Shown here in pieces: positions 46,794 to 57,017 of a DNA stretch of 64,000 nt. Position 1 is the first letter of the stretch, and each line of letters begins with the position of its first letter. This DNA comes from Oleispira sp963851095 (GTDB lineage: Bacteria; Pseudomonadota; Gammaproteobacteria; Pseudomonadales; Oceanobacteraceae). Both the position numbers and the translations under genes were made by a program. A model generated the notes under the pieces. That model was not told the DNA's origin. It searched no databases and worked only from the letters and a program-made list of their open reading frames with translations. Where the stretch lies: positions 372,001 through 436,000 of the forward strand of contig CAWKOX010000010.1 in NCBI GenBank assembly GCA_963851095.1. The letters are read 5' to 3'.

Positions 46794-46811
46794 TTCACCC
46801 ATCTGGGTGAA
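46794..46811 (+). promoter_or_regulatory. Palindromic box 1, TTCACCC-N4-GGGTGAA
   Basis: TTCACCC-ATCT-GGGTGAA, followed by GATG, lies 60 bases before the repeat-lipoprotein start codon. The same box occurs upstream of the next two genes (50944-50961 and 52455-52472) and I found no other copy in the window. Confidence 0.85.
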
Positions 46812-46871
46812 GATGTATCTTTTAAATCAATGTTTAATTTTTCCTTTATAAGAAAATAAAAGGATTAATTA

Positions 46872-49800
46872 ATGATTAAGCCAAAATCTCAGCATAGATT
46901 GTTGTTAGCAGGACTAATTTCACTATCCTTGACGGCGTGTGGCGGTGATTCCTCGAGTAATAACGATACAAATGATGGGGGATCTGGGGGAGTTATTGAT
47001 ACTACCCCGGATGCTTTTAGCTTTATAGGATTACCTAATGCCGAACCCGGTGAGTCGATTGAAAGTGAAGCGGTAACCGTTTCCGGGTTCGAGGGTTCTC
47101 TAGATATTTCTACCAGCGATGGCGAATTTCAGGTCAATGGTGGTAACTGGGTAACTTCTGCCAGCATCTCGGCTGGCGATACTCTAAAAGCACGACTGAC
47201 AGCCCCAAGCGACTTTGCCACGTCAGCCAGTGTGACGATCGACATTAACGATGTATCGGCTACTTTCAGCATTACCACTCGCGCTCAGGATACTGAGCCT
47301 GATGTTTTTACTTTTACAAGCCTTATCGGCCGTGAATTAGGGCAGAGCACCTGTAGCGATGCAGCAACCTTAACCGGATTCGATGGCCCGCTTTCCTCCA
47401 GTGTCAGCAATGGCTGGGTACTGCTCAATAATGCGCAGCAACCCGCAGGGTCGTTCAACGTAAATCCGGGCGATACCCTCAAGGTATGCCAGCAAGCTGC
47501 CAATGCATTTATGGCCGATAACGTCACCACGCTGACTATCGGAACAAACTCGGGTAATGAGGTTACTTTCACTACTACCACACGCGCAGCAGACACCATA
47601 CCAAATGCGCTGAGCTTTGCGGCTCAAACCGATGTCGAGCCAGGACAGGTTATTCAGAGTAACGTGATGACCGTTGGCGGTTTTGATGGAACATTGACCG
47701 TCAGTGTCAGCAATGGTGAACTGCAATTAAATAACGGCAACTGGGCTACTACCGGCGCGATTAATTCAGGCGATACCTTACGCCTGCGCCACACATCTCC
47801 GGCAGATTTTGAAACTGCAATCACAACCACCGTGAATATTAATGGCACTCAGGCCAGTTTTTCTTCCACCACTCGTGCCAGAGATATTATCCCAAACACG
47901 ATCGGCTTTAATGCCGCCAGCGATGTCGAACCATCGACCCCAGTAGAAAGTAACGAAATCACACTGGCAGGCTTTGATGGCACGCTATCACTAAGCGCCA
48001 ACAACGGTGCGATCTTAATCGTTAACGATACATCATCTGCCGCCGGTGCATCCGTTAATGTCAGTAGTGGTGACCGAGTTAAAGTTCGCCTGACCAGCGC
48101 TTCCAGTTTTGGCGGCCAGACCTCAACGGTTGTTACCCTGGGAAATAAACAAGCTGTGTTTGCTATTACCGTCCGTGAACAGGACAGCACACCGGATGCG
48201 GTCACTTTTACCTCACTCAGCGATGCAAATCCGGGCGATACCCAGACCAGTAACTCGATAACGCTAAGCGGCTTTGAAGGCAATCAATCCTTTACCGTCA
48301 GTGATGGTGAAGCGCAGATTAACAGTAGTGGCAGCTGGTTAACCAGCGGCACCATCAGTGACGGCGATACGCTGAAATTACGCCATACCGCCTCATCGGA
48401 TTTTAATACCAGAACGGTGACCCGCATGACAGTTGCCGGTGCCGCTTTTGCCGACTTCAGCAGTACTACCCGTGAAAGGGATGTAACACCCGATGCCATG
48501 GCATTTACCAGCTTGAACGACCAGGATACGGCCACCGCAGTGACCAGTAATGCCGTCACCGCCGATGGTTTTGAAGGCAGCCTGACAGCGAGCGTTAGCA
48601 ATGGTGAAATGCAGGTCGGGTCCGACGCTTGGACAACCAGTGCGACCATTCAACCAGGGGATACCCTGCGCCTGCGCCAAACAACTGCCACTGACTACGA
48701 AACCAATAAAATCACCAGCCTGCTGGTCGGGGACGAAAGTTACACCTTTACCACAACCACTAAGGTGCAGGACACCACACCGGATACCTTTACCTTTAAC
48801 GACGTTAGCGACGTTGAACCCAATACGCTGCAAACCAGTAATGCCGTGACCCTTGCAGGTTTTGATGGCCCGCTGACGTTAAGCGTTCGCGGCGGTACGA
48901 TTCATCTCAATGGCACGGATTACCCCACCAGCGTAACGGTACAAGCTGGCGATACCTTCACTGTATCGCACACCAGTTCGGAGGATTTTTCGGATTCCGA
49001 AGGAGTGGAAGTGACGCTGGGAAGCTACGTTACCAGCTTTAACTCCACCACCCGTACGGCCAGCACAACACCGACGCCAGTCACATTTACTGCGCAAACC
49101 GACATCTCTCCAGGTCTTTTTGCAACCAGTAATTCCGTTGTCCTGACCGGCTTTGATGGCAACGCCACACTCAGCGTCACTGATGGTGAATATCAACTGA
49201 ACGGCACAGGCAACTGGTCGAATTCAGCCACCAACATCACTGCGGGCACCAGTATTCAGCTGCGGACACAAGCCAGCAGTGGTTATTACCAAACCACGGA
49301 TGTGGTGCTGACGGTAAATTCTTCAACGTTCACCTTCTCAGTCACAACGTTGGCCGCGCCAGACCCGGTGATTGGCAGCATTCAGGGCTACACGATTGAC
49401 GGCACACCGATTCAACCGAATGAACTGGGTTCACAGTTGAGCTCTGCTCCTGAAAACGTGGCAATTGAAAGTAGTTACACCCTTGATTCCGCCGTTAATG
49501 GCACCCCAATCAATGTTTATAACGGCGACTATAAAATTAACTACGGCAACTGGGTAACCGGCACTGCAACGTCAGCCACGGATATCGGCAACTACAGCCA
49601 TACCGTGACAACCGATGACAGTGTTAGTGTTCGTCACACTTCCGGCAGCAGTGACCGTGAAACCGTCACCAGTACGCTGATGATAGGTGGTGCTAATGGT
49701 GCCAGCCTGGTCACTCGTGAATTAACCAGCCGTACCTTTGATAAAGACTTCTTTAAGGTAGGCATCAATGACACCGGCTGGAGCGCTGGCCAGGATCAAT

Positions 49801-50825
49801 TGTTGGGCATGGAGGTGCCACTCGGTTACCAGCGTGCTGAACTGACCGAAGACTTCCCGCTGTACAGCGCCAAAGCGACGGCCAGCGGTACGGAAATTCT
49901 CAAAGCCCAGCTGACCAGCAACACGGGTTCCGTCGATATGACCAGCGTTATCTCGCTGGCGAACGGTGATATCGCTGATTTGACGGCGATTAATGTCGCT
50001 GACGGTGAAGACCTGTTAATCCATTGCGATAACAGCACAACGCCAGCCAAAGCCGTATTACGCCTGGCTTCCACAGCCATCGACGTGGTTGAACTGCCGC
50101 TGCAAGATGCCGCCAACTGGAGTATCAGCAGCTGTCAGGATGTTGCGTTAACCGATGTAACCCCCAGCGCTAACAGCGTTGAGTTTAATCTGGCTATCGG
50201 TGGTAACGGCGTCAGTGGCACGGATAATGGTTATCTGGTTACCATGGCCAACCTGACCTTCGATAGCAGCATCAGTGGCGGTCTCAGCTCAAAACTGACA
50301 AGCAACAGCCACAATCTGCTGACCCGGGTTGATACCAGTAACAGTCGTACCGTGCAGGCGATGGCCGCGTTAACCGCCAGCCAGGTGGTGTAGGCGGTTT
50401 CTCAACCGAATGAAACGTTAAACGGCACCAGTGCGTTGTATCATTACAACAGTGCGACCAATAATACCGGTCAGATTATTGGTGATTATTTTGGGCCATT
50501 CCTTGGTTACAATCCAAATGCGATATGGGACGTGGCGGACATCATTGTGTGGCATAAACGAAATACCAATACTAGCGCTGACTACAATGCCGTGCTGTAT
50601 TTGGTATCGGAGAATAAAGGCATGGTAAAAGTGAGCCCTGATAATCGCAATCTGGGCGACTTCACCACAATCACCAGCGGAGGTGGTCAGGATTGTACTG
50701 GAGCAGTATCGATTCTCAGCTGGTACAACAGTGCATACAACAACAATCAGGGGCGCGATGAAGCAACCCTATGGTGTCAGGATAACGACAACCTGAATAG
50801 CCTGATGACTATGGAGGCGCCTTAA
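46872..50825 (+). pseudogene. Giant repeat lipoprotein, interrupted by one in-frame TAG
   Basis: A lipobox (SLTACGG, Cys23) is followed by a Ser/Asn/Gly spacer and eight tandem domains of 97-101 residues starting at bases 46998, 47289, 47592, 47883, 48183, 48480, 48771 and 49062. Each opens DxxPD, then SNxVTLxGFDG, then xxGDTLxLR, then FxxTTR; they look like Ig-like beta units. The C-terminal region contains DTGWSAGQDQLLGM, shared with the lipoprotein at 52.5 kb. A TAG at 50391-50393 cuts the frame, but the same frame stays open to 50825, so the intact form had about 1317 residues. Base composition is visibly richer in G+C than neighbouring genes, suggesting transfer. It is a surface or cell-envelope protein; function unknown. 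Confidence 0.8.
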
Positions 50826-50875
50826 TTAACCGTCTAATTAAGAGTCAATAAAAAGGCTGGTTCAATATCCATGAC

Positions 50876-50910
50876 AATGCCTGTCACCAAACGGTGGCGG
50901 GCATTTTTTA
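50876..50910 (+). terminator. Terminator after the repeat lipoprotein
   Basis: AATGCCTGTCACC pairs with GGTGGCGGGCATT (two G-U pairs) around a 4-base loop, then TTTTT. Confidence 0.85.
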
Positions 50911-50943
50911 TGAGTGGTTTTATAGCGTTTTATTCAAGTAGGG

Positions 50944-50961
50944 TTCACCCGTTTGGGTGAA
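50944..50961 (+). promoter_or_regulatory. Palindromic box 2, TTCACCC-N4-GGGTGAA
   Basis: TTCACCC-GTTT-GGGTGAA followed by GATG lies 82 bases before the ATG of the second decayed exported-protein gene. The spacer differs from box 1 while the arms are identical, as expected for a selected protein-binding site. Confidence 0.85.
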
Positions 50962-51043
50962 GATGAAATGATTTAATGGCTTTAATATTAAGACTGTTTA
51001 AATGCCTTTACCAAATAACCGTCTATTTAAATGGATGGTTCAT

Positions 51044-52362
51044 ATGTTCAAGAAAATTATTACGCTCTCATTTTTCGGAATATTGGCGCAACCGGTTATT
51101 GCTAATGATACGTCTTATATCAACCCGGATGTGAAATACGGGGACAGAAGTCTGTCCGTTAGACCAGCATATAAAATATAAAACGAGCTTTGAAGCCGAT
51201 TGTCGTTGTGGAAAAAACAGCAGCAAAAGTTTTGGGGTTGAGGAATGTATGAGGCCTACAGAAGTTGCACTTAATAGAGGCAGTACGATTGCAGAAGGTC
51301 CATCTTTTGCAACTTATCATAACGCACATATCAGTGGTGGCTTTATTGATTATGATAATAATGAGTTAATTGCATCGGTTTATTGGGATAACAGTAAGGA
51401 CGCTAAGGGGTTGGTTGTTGCTTACAACCTTGATGATTGGTCGCGTCGATTCATCAGTGGTGAAGCTCAGGATGAATACGGTCCCATGACGATTGCCGAG
51501 GGCCCACAATTTCATTTATTAAAAGATATTCAACCAGGTCCCGACGGCAACTGGTATGCGTTTAATTATGTGTATCGCAAAAATACGAAAGGTAGTTTTG
51601 GCAGTGGCCCTGTGATTTATAAAGTGAATCCTAAAAATGGGAAGCGCAGTGTCGTATGGGAAGCCAGAAATGGTAAATATGGTCAATGTCCGTCAGGGCG
51701 TAAAAGCATTAAACGTGAATCTCAAAAGTATGTGCAGTACACCCAAGGGTTTTTGCAGTTGATCCTAAAGATGGCTCATTTATTGTGAGTTTCAACACAG
51801 CAAAATGGGCGGTACGGGGTTTGCTCGAGTGAGCAAAGATGGTTCGCAATGTGATTTTATCAGCTTAAGTGGGGCTCGTGATGATAATTTAAAAGTGGGC
51901 CGTGGCTTTGATATGCGTGGTCCTATGCTTGGGGCTTATCTGCATAACGGTAAGTTATATACGCATTCAACAGGCGAAAAAACGTTATTTGAAATTGACC
52001 CTAAAACCGGGAATCGTAAAGCACTTATGAAAAAAGCGCCAAAGCCGCAAGCATGGCGACATATTCAGTGGGATGATCAGCGTAATGTATTTTGGATTTC
52101 CGGAAAAATGAATTCGGCGATGGTCACCGCTTGGAAACCAGGCAGTAAAAAAGTGCTTATTACCGATAAAAGCTGCAGTGGCAGAGATGAATGGGCATCG
52201 TGGTTTAATGTCTGTAAGGAAGGGCCTTTGGCAACCTTAACTTTAAACTATGGGCCTATGTGGTTAAACAAGAATACGGGGACGTTATTATTTGGTTACG
52301 ATGCCGTTGGAATCGTTGAATATGAGCCAGAAACCGGCAACTCCATCAACCGCAGTCTGTAA
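51044..52362 (+). pseudogene. Exported propeller-like protein, at least three frameshifts
   Basis: The ATG at 51044 opens a signal peptide (MFKKIITLSFFGILAQPVIA). The coding sense then moves between frames: a shift near 51141-51165 enters the long stretch with FEADCRCGKNSSKSFGVEEC; one near 51720 enters VFAVDPKDGSFIVSFNTAK; one near 51800 enters GGTGFARVSKDGSQCDFISL, which runs to TAA at 52360-52362. Repeating YxVNPKNGKR, FAVDPKDG, FEIDPKTGNR and YEPETGN units point to a beta-propeller of secreted type. No function is assigned. The gene cannot make a full product as written. Confidence 0.75.
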
Positions 52363-52392
52363 TTCTAAAATCACTGATTAACTCCTTTATGA

Positions 52393-52416
52393 CCCACCTC
52401 ATTCGGTGGGTTTTTT
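52393..52416 (+). terminator. Terminator after the propeller-like pseudogene
   Basis: CCCACC-TCATTC-GGTGGG followed by TTTTTT. Confidence 0.92.
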
Positions 52417-52454
52417 ATGTTTGATATTTAAGTTAATTCTAATCAAGAACGGAT

Positions 52455-52472
52455 TTCACCCATCAGGGTGAA
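52455..52472 (+). promoter_or_regulatory. Palindromic box 3, TTCACCC-N4-GGGTGAA
   Basis: TTCACCC-ATCA-GGGTGAA followed by GATG lies 73 bases before the start of the third decayed gene. Confidence 0.85.
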
Positions 52473-52545
52473 GATGGGAAAGACAAACCCCCTTAATATT
52501 CTTAAATAATTTAAAACAGATAAAAATCACAAATAGGATTAAATT

Positions 52546-53705
52546 ATGGATTTAAAATTAATAAGCATCTTAATGTTTAGCGCTGGTCTGGCTGCTTGTG
52601 GTGGATCGAGTTCTGGTAGCAGTGCTTCTGATAATGGTTCTGCTGGGGGTTGACTACTCTCACAGATACTAGCTGGAGCGCTGGGTCAGACCGAATTTTG
52701 GGTGTCGGCTATTCAGGCAATGCCACGAACCCTGTGATCACGACATTAAAAGGCACTCCGGTGACAGGTCAAGATGGTGATTTATTTTCACTTCGCTCTG
52801 TAACCTATCCTGCAACAGAATTAGCCGAAATCAAAAGCATTGATAACTTAAATGATATCGTCTGATTTTCAAGATTTAGCCGTTATGGATGGCTACGTGA
52901 TAGCTTGCCAAGATGGCGCTAGTGTAACGGGCTATGAAAAAGCTGCAAGTTTGCATATTTTTAAAGCAACAGACACCAGTAAAACAGAAAAAATCGACAT
53001 AGAAGTGACGGATGATTTCCAAATCCGTGCATGTGCATCTATCTCTGCTGCATTTACGCAAGGCACTTCTGATGCCATGGCTGCGAAAGTGTTTATGGTT
53101 GGACAAACTTATATTGATCTCGGTGGGGTTTTTTCAGGAACAAGAGATACCTTAACTGAAATTGAGTTAACCTTTGACACCACAAAAGATGTGGATGCAA
53201 AGGATGCAATTGATGTGGATTCTAGTGCGAAAATATACACAGCGGATTTCAGCGACGCGCTGCTTGGGGTTACTCATTGGTCGCATAAGTTGTACTTCTT
53301 TCAGTATGACGATTCTGAAGGTACGAATAACCTTAGTATTTAAATACAGCATTAGCTCCATACACAGCTATTACTGTCGATGAGACCGCTAATGATGCAT
53401 TTGCCAGCAATGCAGCTCAATCAATGTATGTTGAAGACATGTTTATGATTCCTGGTACGCTATCAACTGATTCAGATACTATTTACATGGTGTCTGATTC
53501 AGGTGCACCGGGTATCGTTACCGCAGCTTATCGAACTGACATTGGCACGAGCACTCACATGGCTCTATCAACAAACTCCAATACAGAAAATTGTTCTGAC
53601 GTGATTGCGGGTGTTGCGAATAATGGTGTGGGTGCAAAAATGTGGTGCTATGATTCAACCGAAGCAGGGAAAATCGTTGAGATCACATCACCTGTAGCTC
53701 AATAA
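52546..53705 (+). pseudogene. Lipoprotein related to the giant repeat protein's C-terminus, three frameshifts
   Basis: The ATG at 52546 opens a lipoprotein signal (LAACGG, Cys18) and a Ser/Gly linker. Frames then shift in a G5 run at 52645-52649, near 52860, and near 53340. Joined, the pieces read through DTSWSAGSDRILGVGYSG, SSDFQDLAVMDGYVIACQDG, MYVEDMFMIPGTLSTDSDTI to TAA at 53703-53705, about 385 residues. DTSWSAGSDRILG aligns with DTGWSAGQDQLLG in the giant lipoprotein, so the two share a domain. Function unknown. Confidence 0.75.
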
Positions 53706-53779
53706 TTTCATTGGATTCCTGATGTTCATCAATGTTGGCGGCCTGAATTCGGGTCGCTGACTTTAAATGGATATATAAA

Positions 53780-55546
53780 TTGATTAACCGTATAAAAAAA
53801 TTAAACAAAAAACTTTCTTCTGGCTGGGATAATCATCCTTTGGCAACTGAGATTCAATGGGAGCGTCATAACCTCTTCATGAGTGAAGTGGGTTCTCGTA
53901 TGATCTCTTCCGTAGTAGGGGCCGTCCTAGTGGGGCTGATCTTTTATCGCTCTGCACCGATCTCTGCTTTGATTATTTGGTTTGCGGCTGTGACATTTGT
54001 GGCTCTGAACTCCTGGTTGGTTATTCGTTACCATAATCAAAACCCTCCGCAACATCAGCCTTTAGAGAATATTAGCTATGTTAAAATCTGGCATTGGTTA
54101 AATTTATATTTAGCGGTTATTTGGGGTGTTTTGTGGGGACTAACACCGTTTTTGTTTTTTCCTGAAGCCTCACAAGTTCAAATATTATCGGTTTTAATGC
54201 TAGTGGTTGTTTTAGTGTCAACGCCTTCAGTGACCATGGGGTGTTACCCTGATATTTATATTACGTTTTTAACCCCTGTTTTTTTTAGTTTTGGTTGGCA
54301 TTTATTAGATGTAGATTTTGGTGGCGAGTGGTTACCAATTATCATTGCACCTTTTACTTGGGTGTCTTTAGTTGTCTTTAGTGTGATGATTCATCGTACC
54401 CACATGGAAGCCATCATTTTACGTTTAGAGCATCAAGATTCTGAGAAGCTGGCGCAGCGGCGAAACAGTGCGAAAACACGGTTTATAGCCGTTGCCAGTC
54501 ATGACCTTCGGCAGCCAGTTCAAGCGGCTAGGCTCTATTCAGAGGCGATGCAAAGCAATACCGAGCTGCGTAGCGACGATACGATCAAGAAGTTAACAGA
54601 CAGCTTACGCAGTGCGAGTTATTTATTGGATCGCTTGCTAGATATCTCTCGTATGGATGCTGGGGTGGTTAAGGTTGAGAAACATTGTCAATCATTGGAT
54701 AAAACCCTTAATCGTCTTGCTTCAACACATGGTATTCATGCGCAAGAAAAATCACTTAATTTTGTATTAGAGTCCCCACAACTATGGGCTGAGATGGATG
54801 CCAATATTGTTGGAGAAATATTGGATAATCTATTATCCAATGCAATTCGCTATACCAATAAAGGCAGTATTTTTTTGCGTGCTAGGGATCAGCAAGGCAC
54901 TATAATTGTTGAGGTTGAAGATACGGGTATCGGTATGACGGAAAGTCAGCTAGAAGATGCCTTTGAGGAATTTGTACAGTTGGGCGATAACGAAAAAGGA
55001 CCTCGTCAAGGCATGGGATTAGGTCTGCCGATTGTCAAACGCTTATGCCAGATTCACGGTATTGAGCTTAAAGCAGAATCTAAATTTGGTAAGGGAACCT
55101 GTTTTTCTTTAAGTTGGCCAGCGGCAGATAAACCTTGTGAAGAGCGACCGGTTATACCTAAGCATAATCACCAAGGTACCATGCGAATTTTATTGGTTGA
55201 AGACGAAGAACAGGTGGCCGATGCAATTTCTGCAGTATTGGTGTCTGCGGGTCATGATGTTGCCGTTTGTCATAGCTTAGAGCAAACACAAGAACTGATA
55301 AAAGAAGATTGGCAGCCAGATATAGTATTGACGGACGATCGTCTGCCTCAAGGGAAAAACGCATTGGATATTATTCACTGTGCGCATCGCAAATATCCAG
55401 ACTTACCTGTATTGGTACTAACGGGCAATACATCTCCTGAGCGTTTGACAACGCTACAAAATAGCAATTTAAAGGTGTTGTTTAAGCCGATATCAGGGAA
55501 GAAACTACAAAAGGCTATTGCAGAGTTATTAGACGACGTTGAGTAG
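53780..55546 (+). CDS. Hybrid sensor histidine kinase with C-terminal receiver
   Basis: The 588-residue kinase has five to six N-terminal helices (about residues 40-205, no periplasmic sensor domain). The HisKA site is His241 in AVASHDLRQPVQAA. The ATPase domain has N box DNLLSNAIRYT (349-359) and VEDTGIGM. The receiver (from about 467) has its phospho-acceptor at Asp519. I use the TTG at 53780; it has no clear ribosome site, and an ATG at 53879 would remove 33 residues. It ends 18 bases inside the convergent regulator gene. The stimulus is unknown; regulation of the three palindrome-preceded genes is inference. Confidence 0.88.
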   Translation: MINRIKKLNKKLSSGWDNHPLATEIQWERHNLFMSEVGSRMISSVVGAVLVGLIFYRSAPISALIIWFAAVTFVALNSWLVIRYHNQNPPQHQPLENISYVKIWHWLNLYLAVIWGVLWGLTPFLFFPEASQVQILSVLMLVVVLVSTPSVTMGCYPDIYITFLTPVFFSFGWHLLDVDFGGEWLPIIIAPFTWVSLVVFSVMIHRTHMEAIILRLEHQDSEKLAQRRNSAKTRFIAVASHDLRQPVQAARLYSEAMQSNTELRSDDTIKKLTDSLRSASYLLDRLLDISRMDAGVVKVEKHCQSLDKTLNRLASTHGIHAQEKSLNFVLESPQLWAEMDANIVGEILDNLLSNAIRYTNKGSIFLRARDQQGTIIVEVEDTGIGMTESQLEDAFEEFVQLGDNEKGPRQGMGLGLPIVKRLCQIHGIELKAESKFGKGTCFSLSWPAADKPCEERPVIPKHNHQGTMRILLVEDEEQVADAISAVLVSAGHDVAVCHSLEQTQELIKEDWQPDIVLTDDRLPQGKNALDIIHCAHRKYPDLPVLVLTGNTSPERLTTLQNSNLKVLFKPISGKKLQKAIAELLDDVE

Positions 55547-56134
55547 TCCTAGTTCGCGAGCCTTGTTTAGACATTCAATACGGCTGTTGACATTTAATGT
55601 GTTGTACATCAGACGAATATGCGTCTTGATGGTGTTAGTACTTAAGAATAAGGTTTCAGCAATGCTCGCATTAGGCATCCCTGATTCCATAAGACTTAAT
55701 ATGGCCCGTTGACGATTCGATAATAAGGGGTGATCTGAAGCTTTATACTTGTATATGTCGGCAGGGTAAGGCTTATTGGCTAAAATATTGTTGATGGCCT
55801 CATTGATATCCTCTATGCCTTGCGCCTTGCTGAGAAAACCATGGGCGCCACTGGAGACGACTCGTTGTTTATTGGTCTCAGTGAGATTACCAGAACAAAC
55901 TAATACCGGAATGTTCCTTCCATTTTGAGATAGAATCTCTAGAAGCATTAATCCACTTAGGTCAGCCAATTCAAGATCCAGTAGTATTAAATCTGGCGTT
56001 GCCTTAGTTAATGATTTTAAAGCAGTTTCTGCTGTCGTATAGATTTTGATAGAACAGTTCGGAATCAAGTTCGAGACAACCGTTTTCATAGCCTCAGCAA
56101 ACATTCTGTGATCATCGATTAGGTATATGAGCAT
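55529..56134 (-). CDS. NarL/LuxR-type response regulator
   Basis: The 201-residue protein has a receiver domain (acid pocket DDH at 7-9, phospho-acceptor Asp53 in LLDLELADLSG) and a C-terminal LuxR helix-turn-helix (LSNRQRAILSLMESGMPNAS, then TIKTHIRLMYNTLNVNSR). It is convergent with, and overlaps, the hybrid kinase, its probable partner. NarL-type regulators bind inverted heptamers, and the 7-4-7 palindrome repeated upstream of the three decayed genes is a candidate target. That link is a hypothesis. Confidence 0.9.
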   Translation of the reverse strand: MLIYLIDDHRMFAEAMKTVVSNLIPNCSIKIYTTAETALKSLTKATPDLILLDLELADLSGLMLLEILSQNGRNIPVLVCSGNLTETNKQRVVSSGAHGFLSKAQGIEDINEAINNILANKPYPADIYKYKASDHPLLSNRQRAILSLMESGMPNASIAETLFLSTNTIKTHIRLMYNTLNVNSRIECLNKARELGLLNVV

Positions 56135-56224
56135 AAATATTTAACAGAAAAAAATTAAAGTATAATTGAACCCCTTTGCCAAGTAAATTTATGATTTTGA
56201 GGGGGGATTATTAACATGCCGTTT

Positions 56225-56500
56225 CTTTTTCCGAATATTGATCCGCCCAGCTGCAATGATAAATGCACTGCCTAACCAAGTGCTCCATAGTGGTATCTCA
56301 TCTCAAAATATCAATCCCATCGCAGCGCCATAAATAACCTAGGAGTAAACGTTAATACCGATCTTTCCAGTGGGCCGGAGATTACCGCCGACACTAGGCC
56401 AAAATAAAAAATAATGGCGGCACTGCTTTCGGTATTACCCATTTTGTGAATAGTAACTTTTGCCAGTGCTGCGCCGATAAAACCAATGATGATGAAATGC
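56225..56500 (-). pseudogene. Remnant copy of a DMT/EamA exporter gene
   Basis: This stretch matches the 3' half of the intact EamA gene at 60301-61161 on the same strand. The pieces around CGAATATT, GCACTGCCTA, GCAGCGCCATAAAT, CTGCTTTCGGTATT and CGCCGATAAAACCAATGAT align in order. About 120 bases present in the intact gene (roughly 60450-60570) are missing, and a further 12 are lost near 56475. The frame is broken and no start remains. Confidence 0.85.
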
Positions 56501-56542
56501 AACCCTCTAAGAAAAAAGAATAAGTTAAGCAAGTCAAAGACG

Positions 56543-56662
56543 AGAAATAACATTCGTCAATTAGAAAAAGAACTTCATCGTAAGGAAAAGGCACTCGCGG
56601 AAACCGCAGCATTATGGGTGCTAATAAAAAAGCTCAATGCCTTGTGCGAATTTTTTGGCTAA
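56543..56662 (+). pseudogene. IS3-family OrfA C-terminal remnant
   Basis: The frame reads RNNIRQLEKELHRKEKALAE, then TAALWVLIKKLNALCEFFG and a TAA at 56660-56662. The LEKEL(H/R)RKEKALAETAALLVL-type leucine-zipper tail is characteristic of OrfA proteins of one IS3 subgroup. No upstream helix-turn-helix part remains. It abuts the exporter remnant. Confidence 0.75.
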
Positions 56663-56666
56663 TGCT

Positions 56667-56975
56667 GGGTTTTGCTCATTAATAAACGTTCTTCGACCAC
56701 TGTATTTTCCTGCCATGCTTTTCCTTCAACATAAATAGCGTCGAGCCCATTAGGTTTGTCTTACAATAGAAAGGGCACGACATTTGTTGTTTACAGCTAG
56801 CTTTTCATTTTCGAAAATTCTTTCAATTGATGGAGTCAAGTCACCTGCAGTACTTGCGACATCGACAATATAGTGGGTCTCAATAAACTCATAGCAAGGG
56901 GGCGTTAATACAGATAGCAAATAAATAGGCGATTGGCGCCGGGGTAATGGCGATTAACTTTTTGATGTTTTTCAT
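56667..56975 (-). pseudogene. Broken small exported-protein gene
   Basis: An ATG at 56975 with GGAGAAG upstream begins MKNIKKLIAITPAPIAYLF, a signal-like start, but a stop follows quickly. Other frames continue a plausible protein: FIETHYIVDVASTAGDLTPS, ERIFENEKLAVNNKCRALSI, then NGLDAIYVEGKAWQENTVVE. At least two frameshifts separate them. I do not recognise the family. It lies downstream of the NAD(P)-binding gene on the same strand. Confidence 0.5.
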
Positions 56976-57017
56976 AATACTTCTCCGTCATGATATTTTT
57001 TTAAAAGATGTATGTTT

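Noticed and set aside
47285..50116. Several minus-strand open frames within the repeat lipoprotein
   Set aside because: They recur with the repeat period and have no recognisable features, so they are shadows of the higher-G+C coding strand.
50391..50393. TAG read as pyrrolysine or another recoded codon
   Set aside because: No pyrrolysine genes are seen, and neighbouring genes carry ordinary frameshifts, so simple decay is the easier explanation.
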